Assembly: GCA_040393065.1 (NCBI GenBank)
Contig: JBEBUW010000007.1
Coordinates: 12,022-76,021 of the forward strand
Source of the DNA: JACCWM01 sp040393065
GTDB lineage: Bacteria; Myxococcota_A; Bradymonadia; Bradymonadales; Bradymonadaceae
Direction: 5' to 3'
Length of the DNA: 64,000 bases
Part shown: one piece after another, positions 45,531 through 54,521 of the stretch
Layout: each line of letters begins with the position of its first letter
How positions within the stretch are numbered: position 1 is the first letter of the stretch
Notes under the pieces: generated by a model
What the model was told of the DNA's origin: nothing
Database searches by the model: none
The model's input: the letters and a program-made list of their open reading frames with translations, nothing else
Made by a program: the position numbers and the translations under genes

Positions 45531-47483
45531 TTAGTCAAAATAGCGGTTGAGCAGGTCATCGACGTTGGGAGTGGCCGGTTCGGCAGCTTTGGATTTGGTC
45601 GTGGTGGTTTTGGTGCTGGTCGATCTGGTTGTTGATTTGCTGCTGGCTGCCTGTTCGGCCGGTTTTGGCGGCGCTTTGGTTTTGGTTTCGGCCGCTACCG
45701 GTACTTCTGAAGGGGTTTCTTGTGCGGAGACGTCTGGCATCGGCAGGGCATCTTCCGCTGCATCGGCGACAATTTCGTTCAGCTTAAAATTCAACAGGGC
45801 CGTGGAATCCTCTTCGATGAGCTGTGTCAGATCTTCGTACCCATCAAGAAGAATAAGCAATGTTGCGGGCAGTTTATTCTGTTCCAGGGTGACGGTGAGT
45901 GGGCTTGTGCCGAGTTCAGTGTTGTTCACATACAGCGTGGCGCCGGGCGGTGTGGTCTGCAGCGTAAAGGTAAAAGACTGCGGAAGTTCGGGTTCTGACG
46001 CTGGCTCTGGCTCCGGTGCTTGCGCGGCCAGTGCGGCGCCGGCTGCGGGTTCTGGTTTTGGCTCGGGCGCTTGTGCGGCCGGAGCGTCTTTATGTTGGGG
46101 AGCAGGCGTCGGCGTCGCGGCATTTTTGCCAAACAGAACAAAGCCTGCAGCGAGTAGGGCGACGCTGAGTAGAGCGGCAAGACCGATGAGCAGGGGTTTG
46201 CGGGAGCGGGCGGCCGCTTCTGGTTGGGAATAAGTGAGCGCCGTCGAAGTGCTGCTGGCGTTTGCTGCGGGCTGTAAGGCCGGGGAAAAATTGCCGGGCG
46301 TCAGCGTTGGCTGCTCGAGGACTTCGGTCGGGCGCAGGTCTTGCGGAGCGAAGGTGGGTTGTTCGAGGACTTCGGTCGGGCGCAGATCTTGAGGGGCGAT
46401 TGCTTGATGCTGGCTGGAGCTTCGTGTGGAGTCGGAAAGATCTTCCCATTCCAGGTCGTCCAGATCGTTGATGGAGAGATGCTGGGTGTTTTCCTGGTTG
46501 TTTTTGGTCGGGTTTGCAGCCGACGGAATGGGAATGTTGGGCAGAGGTTGCGGGCGATACAGATCGCTTGCGCTGTGGGTGGCCTCGTCATCACTCTGGG
46601 GAACTTCTTCGTCGGTGAGCCGTAAGTCTGAATCAACGAGATGCGCGATGTTGCGCAGTGCGGCCAGCATGGCGTCGGCATCTTTGTAGCGTCGCTCGGC
46701 GTTTTTGTCGGTAGCCTGCAGCAAAACTGAGCCCAGCGGCGATTGTTCCAGGCGCGCCGGGATCGTCGGGTTGTGTTGCAGTTGCATCATCATGGTTTGG
46801 GCGACCGATTCGCCGCGGAAGGCGCGCTTGCCGGTGAGCATTTCAAGCAAGATCAGGCCGGCTGCATAGACGTCGCAGCTGGGTGTGTCGCCGCCAGCCA
46901 GGATGGCTTCTGGCGCCATGTAGGCAACAGTACCGCACAGGGTGCCGGTTTTGGTGATGTCCTGGTCGGCTTGCAGGGATTTGGCGATGCCAAAATCCAG
47001 GATTTTGACCAGGTCGTTTCCGTGGCGGTCGGTGGTAACGAAGATGTTGGCGGGTTTTAAGTCGCGGTGAACGACGTTGCGGACGTGGGCTTCGGCCAGA
47101 CCGTCGAGGATCTGGGTCATGATATTCAGCGCCCGGCCGACGTTGAAGCGTTTCTCGGTTTTGAGCACGTGTTTTAAGTCGTTGCCCTCGAGATACTCCA
47201 TGACCAGGTAGAGGTTGCCGCCGGGAGTTTCGCCGTAGTCATAGACGTGGATCACATTCGGGTGGATGAGGTCTTTGGCGATATCGACTTCGCGCTCAAA
47301 GCGCTGGCGAATGTCGGCGTCCTGGATCAGGTGGGCGTGCAGAAACTTGACCGCAACGTCTCGTCCCATTTTGACGTGTTGGCCACGCATGACGACGCCC
47401 ATGCCACCGCTGGCGATGACCGATTTAATCTGGTAGCGACCACCGATAATGTCGCCAAGGGATGGAAGAGTTGTGGACGTCAT
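45531..47483 (-). CDS. Transmembrane Ser/Thr protein kinase with PEGA domain
   Basis: 650 residues from the ATG at 47483, which has AGGTG about nine bases before it; the ATG at 47495 is an alternative. The kinase domain (about 17-280) has ASGGMGVV, Lys46, HRDLKPAN (139-146) and DFG (163-165), all intact. A low-complexity linker contains a perfect tandem APQDLRPTEVLEQPT unit of 16 residues at 363-394. One hydrophobic helix lies at about 430-451. The outside region is Pro/Ala-rich, then a PEGA domain (about 505-570; TPPGATLYVNNTELGTSPLT) and a Lys/Thr-rich tail. PEGA domains are thought to bind surface or wall components. The kinase may thus sense envelope status. It heads a six-gene minus-strand block. 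Confidence 0.93.
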   Translation of the reverse strand: MTSTTLPSLGDIIGGRYQIKSVIASGGMGVVMRGQHVKMGRDVAVKFLHAHLIQDADIRQRFEREVDIAKDLIHPNVIHVYDYGETPGGNLYLVMEYLEGNDLKHVLKTEKRFNVGRALNIMTQILDGLAEAHVRNVVHRDLKPANIFVTTDRHGNDLVKILDFGIAKSLQADQDITKTGTLCGTVAYMAPEAILAGGDTPSCDVYAAGLILLEMLTGKRAFRGESVAQTMMMQLQHNPTIPARLEQSPLGSVLLQATDKNAERRYKDADAMLAALRNIAHLVDSDLRLTDEEVPQSDDEATHSASDLYRPQPLPNIPIPSAANPTKNNQENTQHLSINDLDDLEWEDLSDSTRSSSQHQAIAPQDLRPTEVLEQPTFAPQDLRPTEVLEQPTLTPGNFSPALQPAANASSTSTALTYSQPEAAARSRKPLLIGLAALLSVALLAAGFVLFGKNAATPTPAPQHKDAPAAQAPEPKPEPAAGAALAAQAPEPEPASEPELPQSFTFTLQTTPPGATLYVNNTELGTSPLTVTLEQNKLPATLLILLDGYEDLTQLIEEDSTALLNFKLNEIVADAAEDALPMPDVSAQETPSEVPVAAETKTKAPPKPAEQAASSKSTTRSTSTKTTTTKSKAAEPATPNVDDLLNRYFD

Positions 47484-47666
47484 ACAATCATGCACCTGAA
47501 AATGAACATGCGCTCTGCAAAGGTAAAGTAGGCCGAAACGCCTGCTGATCGCAAGTATCTTTGCGATGCAGGACGGTTATCACGAGAAAGGCGAAACATT
47601 AAATGTGCTTTCTGTGGGATGTGAGGGGTTGAAGGATTGAGCGATGAGTTCTATGACTGTAGCAGC

Positions 47667-47710
47667 GCCGACACATGGGTTCTGTGTCGGCTAAGTTTTG
47701 TGTTTTTGTC
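47667..47710 (+). terminator. Hairpin with T-rich tail upstream of the Clp gene
   Basis: A perfect 9-bp stem (gccgacaca, 47667-47675; tgtgtcggc, 47683-47691) has a seven-base loop and is followed by T-rich sequence (taagttttgtgttttt). It stands about 110 bases before the clp start on the same strand, so it looks like a leader attenuator or the end of a short transcript. The remaining 47484-47800 gap shows no gene. Confidence 0.5.
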
Positions 47711-47800
47711 TATCTTTTTTCGGACTACTATGTGTGCTTTGCTTCCCTTGTTGTCGTGGTACCGCATGCAGGATCGACTCGTTGACAGACAGGTGTGGGG

Positions 47801-50725
47801 ATGAGTCTTTCGCGCAGTGAAGATCTGTCGGAAGTGCTTGCACAGGCCCGGGATATTGCGCTGCAAACCCGGCAAACGATGACGTCAGCGCACGTCTTGC
47901 TCGCCATTTTTACCGTTCCCAATCCGGCGGCCGCGTTCTTGAAAGAACGTGGAATTACAGTGGAAAACCTGCTGACGGCGATGAAGTCGCCGCGTGCGGA
48001 GGCACCCGAGGTTTTGCGGAAAATTGCCGATCGCAGCGCACGCATCGCAACCAGCGCACGGGCTGATTCGGTTACCAGTTTGCATTATCTGGCCGCGCTT
48101 GTGCGGGAGAAATCCAGCCAGGCCTGGATGCTGCTCGATGAATGCGGCGCGGATATCGGCACGATCCGGGCGGCGATTATGAGCTATGCGATCGAGGCCG
48201 CGCCACGGCCGCAGCGCGTGCGACATTTTGAGCTGGGAGATAATCGTCGTCCCGTGGTGGCCGAAGAAACTCCTTATTTGAATGAGCCGCCGCCCAGTCC
48301 GATTGCGTTTCATCCTTCGCTCGGCGTGAATGTGCGGCGCCCCCAGCCTGTGCTGCGGCGCGAGGTCGGTTTCGAGCACGAAGCCTTCCCGGAACTTGCC
48401 CGGCAGGGCGTGACTGCGCCTCAGGTGGTCAGTGATGATTTGCCAGCGGAACGTGAGAATCCGCCGGCGGCTCGGACAGCACCGCCTTCGTCGGCTCCGA
48501 GCAGGCCCACGGTGATTCAGCGGCGCGCCTCGGAGCCAAAACCGCAATCGTCGGATGCTACGGATGAGGCCGTCGAGGAAGCCAGACAGACCGCGCGTAA
48601 GCTGGCGGAAAACCTGTTTGCCAAACGCAAAGAAGCCGAGCGAAAGGCAAAGCTGCGCAATTCTGCGGAACGGGCCGAGCGCGCTGCCAGGCCAGAAGCC
48701 GATGCAAAGGCAGAGAAAGACGCGGCGGCTCAACAGGACGTCGCAGGTGGCGATAGAACATCCAAATCGCCGCAGAGTGCTGGTGCCACGGTGGACGAGA
48801 AACCAGGCAAAGGGGCGGCCGCAAAGAAAATTATTGAAGAAATGCCTGAGCCCGATCTGGAGCTGGCCGCGGCTTATGAATTGGACGAGGAGCAGTATCC
48901 GTTTCTGGTGAAATTCGGGCGCAACCTGACGGCAGAAGCCGCGCTTTTGCAGGTCGATTCTGCGATCGGGCGCGATAGCGAAATTGGTCAGTTGATCGAT
49001 ATTCTGGGCAAGCGTCGCTCGAACAATCCGCTGCTTGTGGGTGCGCCGGGCGTCGGGAAAACCGCGATTGTGGAAGGCCTTGCGTGTGAGTTTGTGGCGC
49101 TGGCCAAAAGAAATAAAAACAGCGCGCTGGGCAAACGCGTGATCGTGGAACTTGAGATGGGACGCCTGTTGAGCGGGACGCATTTGCGCGGCTCGTTTTC
49201 GGAGCGCCTGATCGGGATCAAGGAAGAGGTCAAACGCGCCAAAGGTCAGGTCATTATCTTTCTGGACGAGGTGCATACCTGGATTTCGGCCGGAGCGGGC
49301 GGTGATGGCGGCGATGCAGCCGGAGAGCTAAAAACGGCGCTGGCGCGCGGGCAGTTTCCGTGCATCGGCGCGACGACGCACGATGAATACCGCAAGTTTA
49401 TCGAGACCGATTCGGCCTTTGAGCGTCGTTTTCAGTCGGTGCTCGTGGAGGAGCCGGACGAAGAAACGGCCATCACGATCATGCGTGGTGTGGCGCCGCA
49501 TTATGAGAGGCATCACGGCGTGGTGTTCCATGAGGAGGCGGTAGAAGCCTCGGTGCGGCTCGGGCATCGCTATATTCATGAGCGTCAATTGCCGGACAAG
49601 GCCATCGGCGTGCTTGATCTGGCGGGCAGTCGCGCGGCCAGAAACGGGCTGGCGGAAGTTGCTCGCGAAGACGTGGCGCGCGTTGTGGCCGAGATCGCCG
49701 GGATTCCGGCCGACCGTTTGTTGCAGCAAGATCGCGAGCGTTTCTTGCAGATGGAAGACGTGCTGGCGCGGGGCATCGTGGGTCACGATGCGATTTCGGC
49801 GGCGATTGCCGATGTGATCCGTCGCAATTACGCGGGTTTTCGAAGCCGCCGTCCGATTGGAAGCCTGTTGTTTCTGGGGCCAACCGGCGTCGGGAAAACC
49901 GAAATGGTCAAGGTGCTGGCCGATTTTCTGTTCCATGATCGCGACGCGATTGTGCGCCTGGATATGTCGGAATTCATGGAAGCACACTCGGTCAGCCGCA
50001 TGATTGGCGCGCCGCCGGGCTATGTGGGCCACGATATGGGCGGCCAGCTCACCGAGGCGATTCGCAAGCGTCCGTACCAGGTTGTCCTGCTCGACGAGAT
50101 CGAGAAAGCGCATCCGGATGTGCTCAATCTTTTGTTGCAAGTCTTTGACGAAGGTCGGCTGACCGATGGCCGCGGCCGGCAGGTGGATTTTTCCAATACG
50201 GTCGTCGTGATGACGAGCAATCTGGGGGCGGCTGTGCTGACGCAGGATGCTCCCAGGGCCAGCCGTGCGCGGATTGGTTTTGGCGATGTGGGTAAGTTCC
50301 GCGCGGGCCAGCCTGGCGATCGAGATCAGGCCGATGATGAGCGTTTGCAAGATGAAGTTCTCAAGGCGGCTCGTGCCCATTTTACGCCCGAGCTGTGGAA
50401 CCGCATCGACGAACGGCTTGTGTTTTTGCCTCTGAGCCGCAGCGAAGTGGCACAGATTGCGCGCTTGCAACTGAACGACAGCAGCCGGCGTTTGCAGGCC
50501 GAGAGCGAAGTCGAGCTCGTGTACGACGATGCCGTGATCGAGTTTTTGATCGAAAACGGCGGCTACGATCCAAAGCTTGGCGCGCGGCCGATGCGTCAGA
50601 CGATCCAGCGTCTGGTGGAAGGGGCCGTGGCGCGGTTGCTCTTGCAGGGCGGTGTGGAGCGCGGCGGTGCCGTGCGCATCTCGCTCGACGAAAACAACCA
50701 GCTTTGTGTCGCGCAAAGCGCCTGA
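47801..50725 (+). CDS. Clp-type AAA+ protease ATPase (ClpA/ClpC-like) with long linker
   Basis: 974 residues from the ATG at 47801, with AGG seven bases upstream. The Clp N domain covers about 1-145. A charged, Ala/Pro/Arg-rich linker runs from about 150 to 350, much longer than in ClpA or ClpC. AAA domain 1 has GAPGVGKT (414-421) and LDEVHT; AAA domain 2 has GPTGVGKT (693-700) and VLLDEIEKAH. The ClpB middle domain is absent, and SRARIGFGD in domain 2 holds an IGF-like tripeptide where ClpP-binding loops occur. I infer an unfoldase that works with ClpP rather than a ClpB disaggregase. It may be constitutively or stress induced; a hairpin precedes it. No clpP is in the window. Confidence 0.88.
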   Translation: MSLSRSEDLSEVLAQARDIALQTRQTMTSAHVLLAIFTVPNPAAAFLKERGITVENLLTAMKSPRAEAPEVLRKIADRSARIATSARADSVTSLHYLAALVREKSSQAWMLLDECGADIGTIRAAIMSYAIEAAPRPQRVRHFELGDNRRPVVAEETPYLNEPPPSPIAFHPSLGVNVRRPQPVLRREVGFEHEAFPELARQGVTAPQVVSDDLPAERENPPAARTAPPSSAPSRPTVIQRRASEPKPQSSDATDEAVEEARQTARKLAENLFAKRKEAERKAKLRNSAERAERAARPEADAKAEKDAAAQQDVAGGDRTSKSPQSAGATVDEKPGKGAAAKKIIEEMPEPDLELAAAYELDEEQYPFLVKFGRNLTAEAALLQVDSAIGRDSEIGQLIDILGKRRSNNPLLVGAPGVGKTAIVEGLACEFVALAKRNKNSALGKRVIVELEMGRLLSGTHLRGSFSERLIGIKEEVKRAKGQVIIFLDEVHTWISAGAGGDGGDAAGELKTALARGQFPCIGATTHDEYRKFIETDSAFERRFQSVLVEEPDEETAITIMRGVAPHYERHHGVVFHEEAVEASVRLGHRYIHERQLPDKAIGVLDLAGSRAARNGLAEVAREDVARVVAEIAGIPADRLLQQDRERFLQMEDVLARGIVGHDAISAAIADVIRRNYAGFRSRRPIGSLLFLGPTGVGKTEMVKVLADFLFHDRDAIVRLDMSEFMEAHSVSRMIGAPPGYVGHDMGGQLTEAIRKRPYQVVLLDEIEKAHPDVLNLLLQVFDEGRLTDGRGRQVDFSNTVVVMTSNLGAAVLTQDAPRASRARIGFGDVGKFRAGQPGDRDQADDERLQDEVLKAARAHFTPELWNRIDERLVFLPLSRSEVAQIARLQLNDSSRRLQAESEVELVYDDAVIEFLIENGGYDPKLGARPMRQTIQRLVEGAVARLLLQGGVERGGAVRISLDENNQLCVAQSA

Positions 50726-50778
50726 ATCTGAATTGACGCGCAGGTGCGTGGCGCTGCTGCGCACCTGCGCAAAATCCT

Positions 50779-51198
50779 TTGATCAGTGTTCGCCGCAGCC
50801 TTTTTTGTAGTTCCGACTACTTGAGAAGCGTTCGGCGCTGCCTTCGGAGGGTATCGAACCACTTGAGGAGCGTTCGGCGATACCTTCGGAGGGTATCGAA
50901 CCACTTGAGGAGCGTTCGGAGAGGCTATTCAAGTGGTTTCGACTGGTTGAGGAGCGTTCGGAGAGGCCCTTCAAGTGGTTTCGACTACTTGAGGAGCGTT
51001 CGGAGAGGCTCTTCAAGTGGTTTCGACTGGTTGAGGAGCGTTCGGAGAGGCTCTCCAAGTGGTTTCGACTGGTTGAGGAGCGTTCGGAGAGGCTCTTCAA
51101 GTGGTTTTGATTGGTTGAGGAGCGTTCGGCGCTGCCTTCGGAGGGTATCGAACCACTTGAGGAGCGTTCGGAGAGGCTATTCAAGTGGTTTTGACTGG
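50779..51198. repeat. Array of ten 42-bp tandem repeats
   Basis: Ten units of exactly 42 bp begin at 50779. The shared start is ttgaggagcgttcgg. Two forms of the second half alternate: one reads tcaagtggtttcgactgg, the other ccttcggagggtatcgaaccac. Where the second form precedes the first, 10-bp perfect inverted repeats form (aaccacttga/tcaagtggtt at 50899-50908/50929-50938 and 51151-51160/51181-51190). Since 42 is a multiple of three, the array is open in several frames, but no ribosome-binding site is seen and the 42-bp unit has the character of structured intergenic DNA. It fills most of the gap between the convergent clp and yciI-like genes. Confidence 0.88.
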
Positions 51199-51205
51199 TT
51201 CAGGT

Positions 51206-51658
51206 TTAGGGACGCGATTCGAGTTGCTCGCGCAGGCGTTCTTCGCGTTCGCGTAGTTCCGGGGTGAGGGCTTCTTCAAATTCTTCTGTTTCGAAGATCT
51301 GGCGCAGTTCGAGTTCGACTTCGCCGCCGGATGGGCTGCTGGTGGAAAATTTGCGGGAATAAAATGGGGAGCGCAGTGCCCACTGGATGGCGTCTTCCAG
51401 GGAATCGACTTCGATCAGCCAGTAGCCGGCAAGCAGGCTTCGGGGATCGAGAAACGGGCCGTCGATGCGGGTGTATTTGCCGTCTTTGAAGTGCAGGCGC
51501 ACGCCTTCCGAGCTTGGATGCAGGCCTTCGCCGCTGATCAGCACGCCGGCACGGGCCATTTCTTCGTTGTAGTCGGCCATGGCGGCAAGCAATTCCTCGG
51601 TGGGCGGGGCATTGGATTCGGTTTCTTGATCGCTTTTGATCATCATCATAAACCGCAT
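51206..51658 (-). CDS. YCII-related (DGPF-domain) protein
   Basis: 150 residues. It opens MRFMMMIKSD and contains ARAGVLISGEGLHPSS, then IDGPFLDPRSLLAGYWLIEV and a helix DAIQWALRSP. These are the hallmarks of the YciI/DGPF family of alpha-beta barrels (ferredoxin-like dimers). A glutamate-rich C-terminal helix of about 35 residues extends beyond the domain (ALTPELREREERLREQLES). Family members are thought to be small enzymes or partners of ECF sigma factors. No sigma-factor gene lies next to it here. The gene ends seven bases from the 42-bp array. Function is uncertain. Confidence 0.88.
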   Translation of the reverse strand: MRFMMMIKSDQETESNAPPTEELLAAMADYNEEMARAGVLISGEGLHPSSEGVRLHFKDGKYTRIDGPFLDPRSLLAGYWLIEVDSLEDAIQWALRSPFYSRKFSTSSPSGGEVELELRQIFETEEFEEALTPELREREERLREQLESRP

Positions 51659-51827
51659 GGTGAACTCCTTGTGTGCAGAGAAGGTTTTGAGAAAGCGAGG
51701 AATCCTCGGGAGCTTTTCTACGTCCTCGTTGCATGGACACTCTCAAGATCGGCAAGGTAGCCGATAAAGAAAATGATTCTTTGGGGTTCTCTGTACGGGA
51801 TGCGGTTTTCAGGCGGCGCGCGGGAAA

Positions 51828-52709
51828 TTATTTGAGTTTGCGCGCGCGGTCGGTGAGGAGTCGGTAAACTTGAAGCATGGTGGGGTCGTTCAGGGCGGCG
51901 ATGGCGCGTTCGTGGTGGTGGATGGTGTCGTTGTCGCCGCGTGCGACGGGACCGCTCAGGGCGTTGGAAAAGCTCTGGGTGGAGAGGTTTTCGATGCTGG
52001 AGCGAGCCAGGTTGATGAGCATGGTCTGGGCCTGGTCGGGTGGAATTCCGGCGGCGGTGGCCATGGCGGTGGCGGTTTCTAAGAGCGCAGTCAGGAGGTT
52101 TGCGGAGGTATTGGCGGCGGCGTGGTAGAGGATTTTTTGTTCGGGGTGGATGACGATGGGGTCTACGTCGATCTGGGCCAGCAGGGCGGTGGCGAAGAGG
52201 CTGGCGGCCGGGTCGCCTTCCAGGGTCCAGAAGCTATCGGCAAAGCGCTGGCGTGCGCGGTGCGGGTCGGTGATGGCCTGGAGCGGATGCAAAGATGCGG
52301 CGCTGGCGCGGATCTGGGCGTCTTTTAAGAGTGTGGAGTTCAGGCTGCCGGAGGTGTGGAACACCAGGGATTGCGGGTGGATGAACGGTGCCAGTTCGCG
52401 AGCGGTGGTGGCGATGGCATCGTCGCGGACGGTGAGCCAGACAGCGGCGGGTTGGCTTACGAGTTGGTGGAGTTCGGTTTGTTGCGCGAGCGGGCCGTGG
52501 AAAAATTTCGTGGGCGGTGTGTTTGGAGAGGCATCGGTCGAAGCGAGGAGTTTTTGGGCGGCCTGGCTTGCTTCGGGGGAGCGGTTCCAGAGGGCGCGGA
52601 CGGGGATTTTGAGGTCGTGGGCCAGCAGGGCGAGTGATTGGCCGACGCGTCCGGCGCCGATGAGGATGAAGGGGAGCGCGGCGGAGTGGGTAGGGGTGTG
52701 GTTATTCAA
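51828..52709 (-). CDS. Rossmann-fold protein with DUF2520-type C-terminal domain
   Basis: 293 residues. The N-terminal dinucleotide-binding motif is FILIGAGRVGQSLALLA (GAGRVG at 18-23). LTVRDDAIATTARELA and VFHTSGSLNS follow, as in the proline-reductase-like Rossmann part. The helical C-terminal half (NTSANLLTALLETATAMATAAGI and NALSGPVARGDNDTIHHH) matches the DUF2520 domain, whose ALTGPVARGD block is a family signature. Such proteins are predicted NAD(P)-dependent oxidoreductases; no substrate is established. The gene starts six bases after the nadD stop, so it belongs to the nadD-namZ transcript. Confidence 0.87.
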   Translation of the reverse strand: MNNHTPTHSAALPFILIGAGRVGQSLALLAHDLKIPVRALWNRSPEASQAAQKLLASTDASPNTPPTKFFHGPLAQQTELHQLVSQPAAVWLTVRDDAIATTARELAPFIHPQSLVFHTSGSLNSTLLKDAQIRASAASLHPLQAITDPHRARQRFADSFWTLEGDPAASLFATALLAQIDVDPIVIHPEQKILYHAAANTSANLLTALLETATAMATAAGIPPDQAQTMLINLARSSIENLSTQSFSNALSGPVARGDNDTIHHHERAIAALNDPTMLQVYRLLTDRARKLK

Positions 52710-52715
52710 GGTGTT

Positions 52716-53336
52716 TCAGGATTCCGTGATCTGACAAAACTCGGTGGCGTAGAGTTTGTGGCGGTTGATGTATTCGATGGCTTTTCGGGGGAGCCAGGGG
52801 CCGAGCGCTTTGTAGTCGCACTGCGCAAGTGCCTGGCGAATCGAGGTGGAGCTCACGTCGGGCAGGCGGAAAGGTTCGCCGGGGTCGGGTTTGTCCAGCT
52901 CGAAGCCTTCGCGGCCGACGACGAGGAGTTTTACAAGTGTGATGAGTTCGTCCCAGCTTTTCCAGCGGTCGGTTTCGGTCAAAATGTCGCCGCCGACGAT
53001 GAGCCAGAAATCCGTGTCGGGGTGAAGTTTGCGCAGGGCTTTGACGGTGTCGATGGTGCGGCTTTCGCCGCCGAGTTGTTGTTCGATCGTGCTGATGTGC
53101 ACGTTTTTGATGGGCTCGATGGCCAGTTCGCAAAGGGCTACGCGGTGTTCGAACGCGGTGAGGTCTTTGGCAAAGGCGTGCTGGTAGGTGGGAATCCACC
53201 AGACTTCGTCGAGAGGATGGGTTTGCAAGGCCCAGAGTGTGGCCAGGGTGTGGCCGATGTGCGGAGGATTGAAGCTGCCGCCAAACAGACCGATCTGGCG
53301 GCGCGAGGAGGACACGGAGGTCGTGGAGCTATTCAT
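52716..53336 (-). CDS. nadD: Nicotinate-nucleotide adenylyltransferase
   Basis: 206 residues from the ATG at 53336. It transfers AMP to nicotinic acid mononucleotide in NAD synthesis. The signature LFGGSFNPPHIGH (17-29) includes the HxGH catalytic pair. SRTIDTVKALRKLHPD, FWLIVGGD and the closing DVSSTSIRQAL (ISSTxIR motif) are all present. The size fits NadD. The start overlaps the stop of the NamZ-like gene by eight bases (ATGAATAG), so translation is probably coupled. The DUF2520-like gene follows at six bases. No other NAD gene is adjacent. Confidence 0.95.
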   Translation of the reverse strand: MNSSTTSVSSSRRQIGLFGGSFNPPHIGHTLATLWALQTHPLDEVWWIPTYQHAFAKDLTAFEHRVALCELAIEPIKNVHISTIEQQLGGESRTIDTVKALRKLHPDTDFWLIVGGDILTETDRWKSWDELITLVKLLVVGREGFELDKPDPGEPFRLPDVSSTSIRQALAQCDYKALGPWLPRKAIEYINRHKLYATEFCQITES

Positions 53337-54516
53337 ACAGGAGACATTCCTTTCGGCGCGCTTCGAACTCAAGGCGTGTGTCCTGGTTGTTGCGTGCGAG
53401 GGTGAGGGGATTTTCGCCGGCTTCCAGAGCCAGGCGGAGTTTATCGTCGCCAAGCAGCAGGTCAATGGCCAGGCGGTCGGCGACAAATTCGTAGACTTCG
53501 TGGCGCCAGGCAAAGCCGTCGCGGGCGGTGGCCAGAAGGCCGGCCAGGATGGCGTAACTTGTGGCGGTGCTGTCGAGGGTGTTGCGGTCGGTGACGTGAA
53601 GCTGAAGGCCGCGGCAGACCTGGCCGGCCTGTTTCTGGAAGGTCGGGCGGAAGGCCGCCAGACGCCAGGCGGTGCCGGGGATGTTGAGGGCTTCGAGATA
53701 GTTTTTGAGTGCGACCGGGTCGACAAAGGGAGCGCCGAAGAGCTCAAAGGGGCGGGTTGTGCCGCGGCCTTCGCTCAAGTTCGTGCCTTCCAGCAGGCAC
53801 TGTCCCGGGTAGATGGTGGCGGTGTCGAGTGTGGGCATGTTGGGGCTTGGCATGACCCAGGGCAGGCCGGTCTGGTCGTACCACATGGAGCGCTTCCAGC
53901 CCTGCATCTCGATCACTTCAAACTCACAATTCCACCCGCCGAATTTTGCAAAGAAATGCGCAAGTTCGCCGGCGGTCATCGCGTGACGCGTGGCCAGGGG
54001 CTGCATGCCGACAAACGAGGTGAACTCGGGCAGCACGATGTTGCCTTCGATGTGTTCGCCGGTAATCGGGTTGGGGCGGTCGAGGATGATCACGCGTACG
54101 CCGGCTTTTCCGCAGGCCTGCATCATCAGGCCGATGGTGTAGACGTAGGTGTAGTAGCGCGCGCCGATATCCTGGATGTCACAAATGACGACGTCCAGGC
54201 CTTCGAGGTGCGCGGCGGTGGGCGTGAGGCTTTCGATGGTCGCGCCGTAAAGGCTGATGACGGGGATGCCGGAGATGGAATCGGTGGTTTCGGTGACGGT
54301 TTCCATGTCCTGGGCGTCGGCACGCACGCCGTGTTCGGGCGCAAAGAGACGCTCGATTTTGACACCGCTGCGCGTAAATGCTTCGACGGCGTGTTCCAGG
54401 GAGCGGGTGACGCTGGTGGGATTGACGAGGAGGGCAACGCGTAACTGGGAGAGTTCTTTCAGACGGGTGGGCTCGGCCAGGAGGCGGTCGAGCCCGGTGA
54501 GTACTGCGGAGGACAT
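53329..54516 (-). CDS. NamZ-like exo-beta-N-acetylmuramidase (DUF1343)
   Basis: 395 residues without a signal peptide. The DUF1343 fold is clear: VALLVNPTSVTRSLEHAVEAF, LFAPEHGVRADAQDM, VVICDIQDIGARYYTYVYT and LDRPNPITGEHIEGN. The block NLSEGRGTTRPFELFGAP is a strong family signature. NamZ enzymes remove terminal N-acetylmuramic acid from peptidoglycan fragments for recycling (family knowledge). As no export signal is visible, this protein should act on muropeptides taken into the cytoplasm; many characterised NamZ proteins are secreted, so the place of action differs. It lies five bases after the output-less sensor gene, and its stop overlaps nadD. Confidence 0.92.
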   Translation of the reverse strand: MSSAVLTGLDRLLAEPTRLKELSQLRVALLVNPTSVTRSLEHAVEAFTRSGVKIERLFAPEHGVRADAQDMETVTETTDSISGIPVISLYGATIESLTPTAAHLEGLDVVICDIQDIGARYYTYVYTIGLMMQACGKAGVRVIILDRPNPITGEHIEGNIVLPEFTSFVGMQPLATRHAMTAGELAHFFAKFGGWNCEFEVIEMQGWKRSMWYDQTGLPWVMPSPNMPTLDTATIYPGQCLLEGTNLSEGRGTTRPFELFGAPFVDPVALKNYLEALNIPGTAWRLAAFRPTFQKQAGQVCRGLQLHVTDRNTLDSTATSYAILAGLLATARDGFAWRHEVYEFVADRLAIDLLLGDDKLRLALEAGENPLTLARNNQDTRLEFEARRKECLLYE

Positions 54517-54521
54517 ATTGT

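Noticed and set aside
47801..50725. ClpB disaggregase
   Set aside because: There is no middle coiled-coil domain between AAA modules, and an IGF-like loop suggests ClpP association.
50779..51198. CRISPR array
   Set aside because: Units are contiguous with no unique spacers, and no cas gene is near.
50779..51267. Plus- and minus-strand frames through the second 42-bp array
   Set aside because: Open frames arise on both strands simply because the unit length is a multiple of three; start codons lack ribosome-binding sites and the products are pure repeat.
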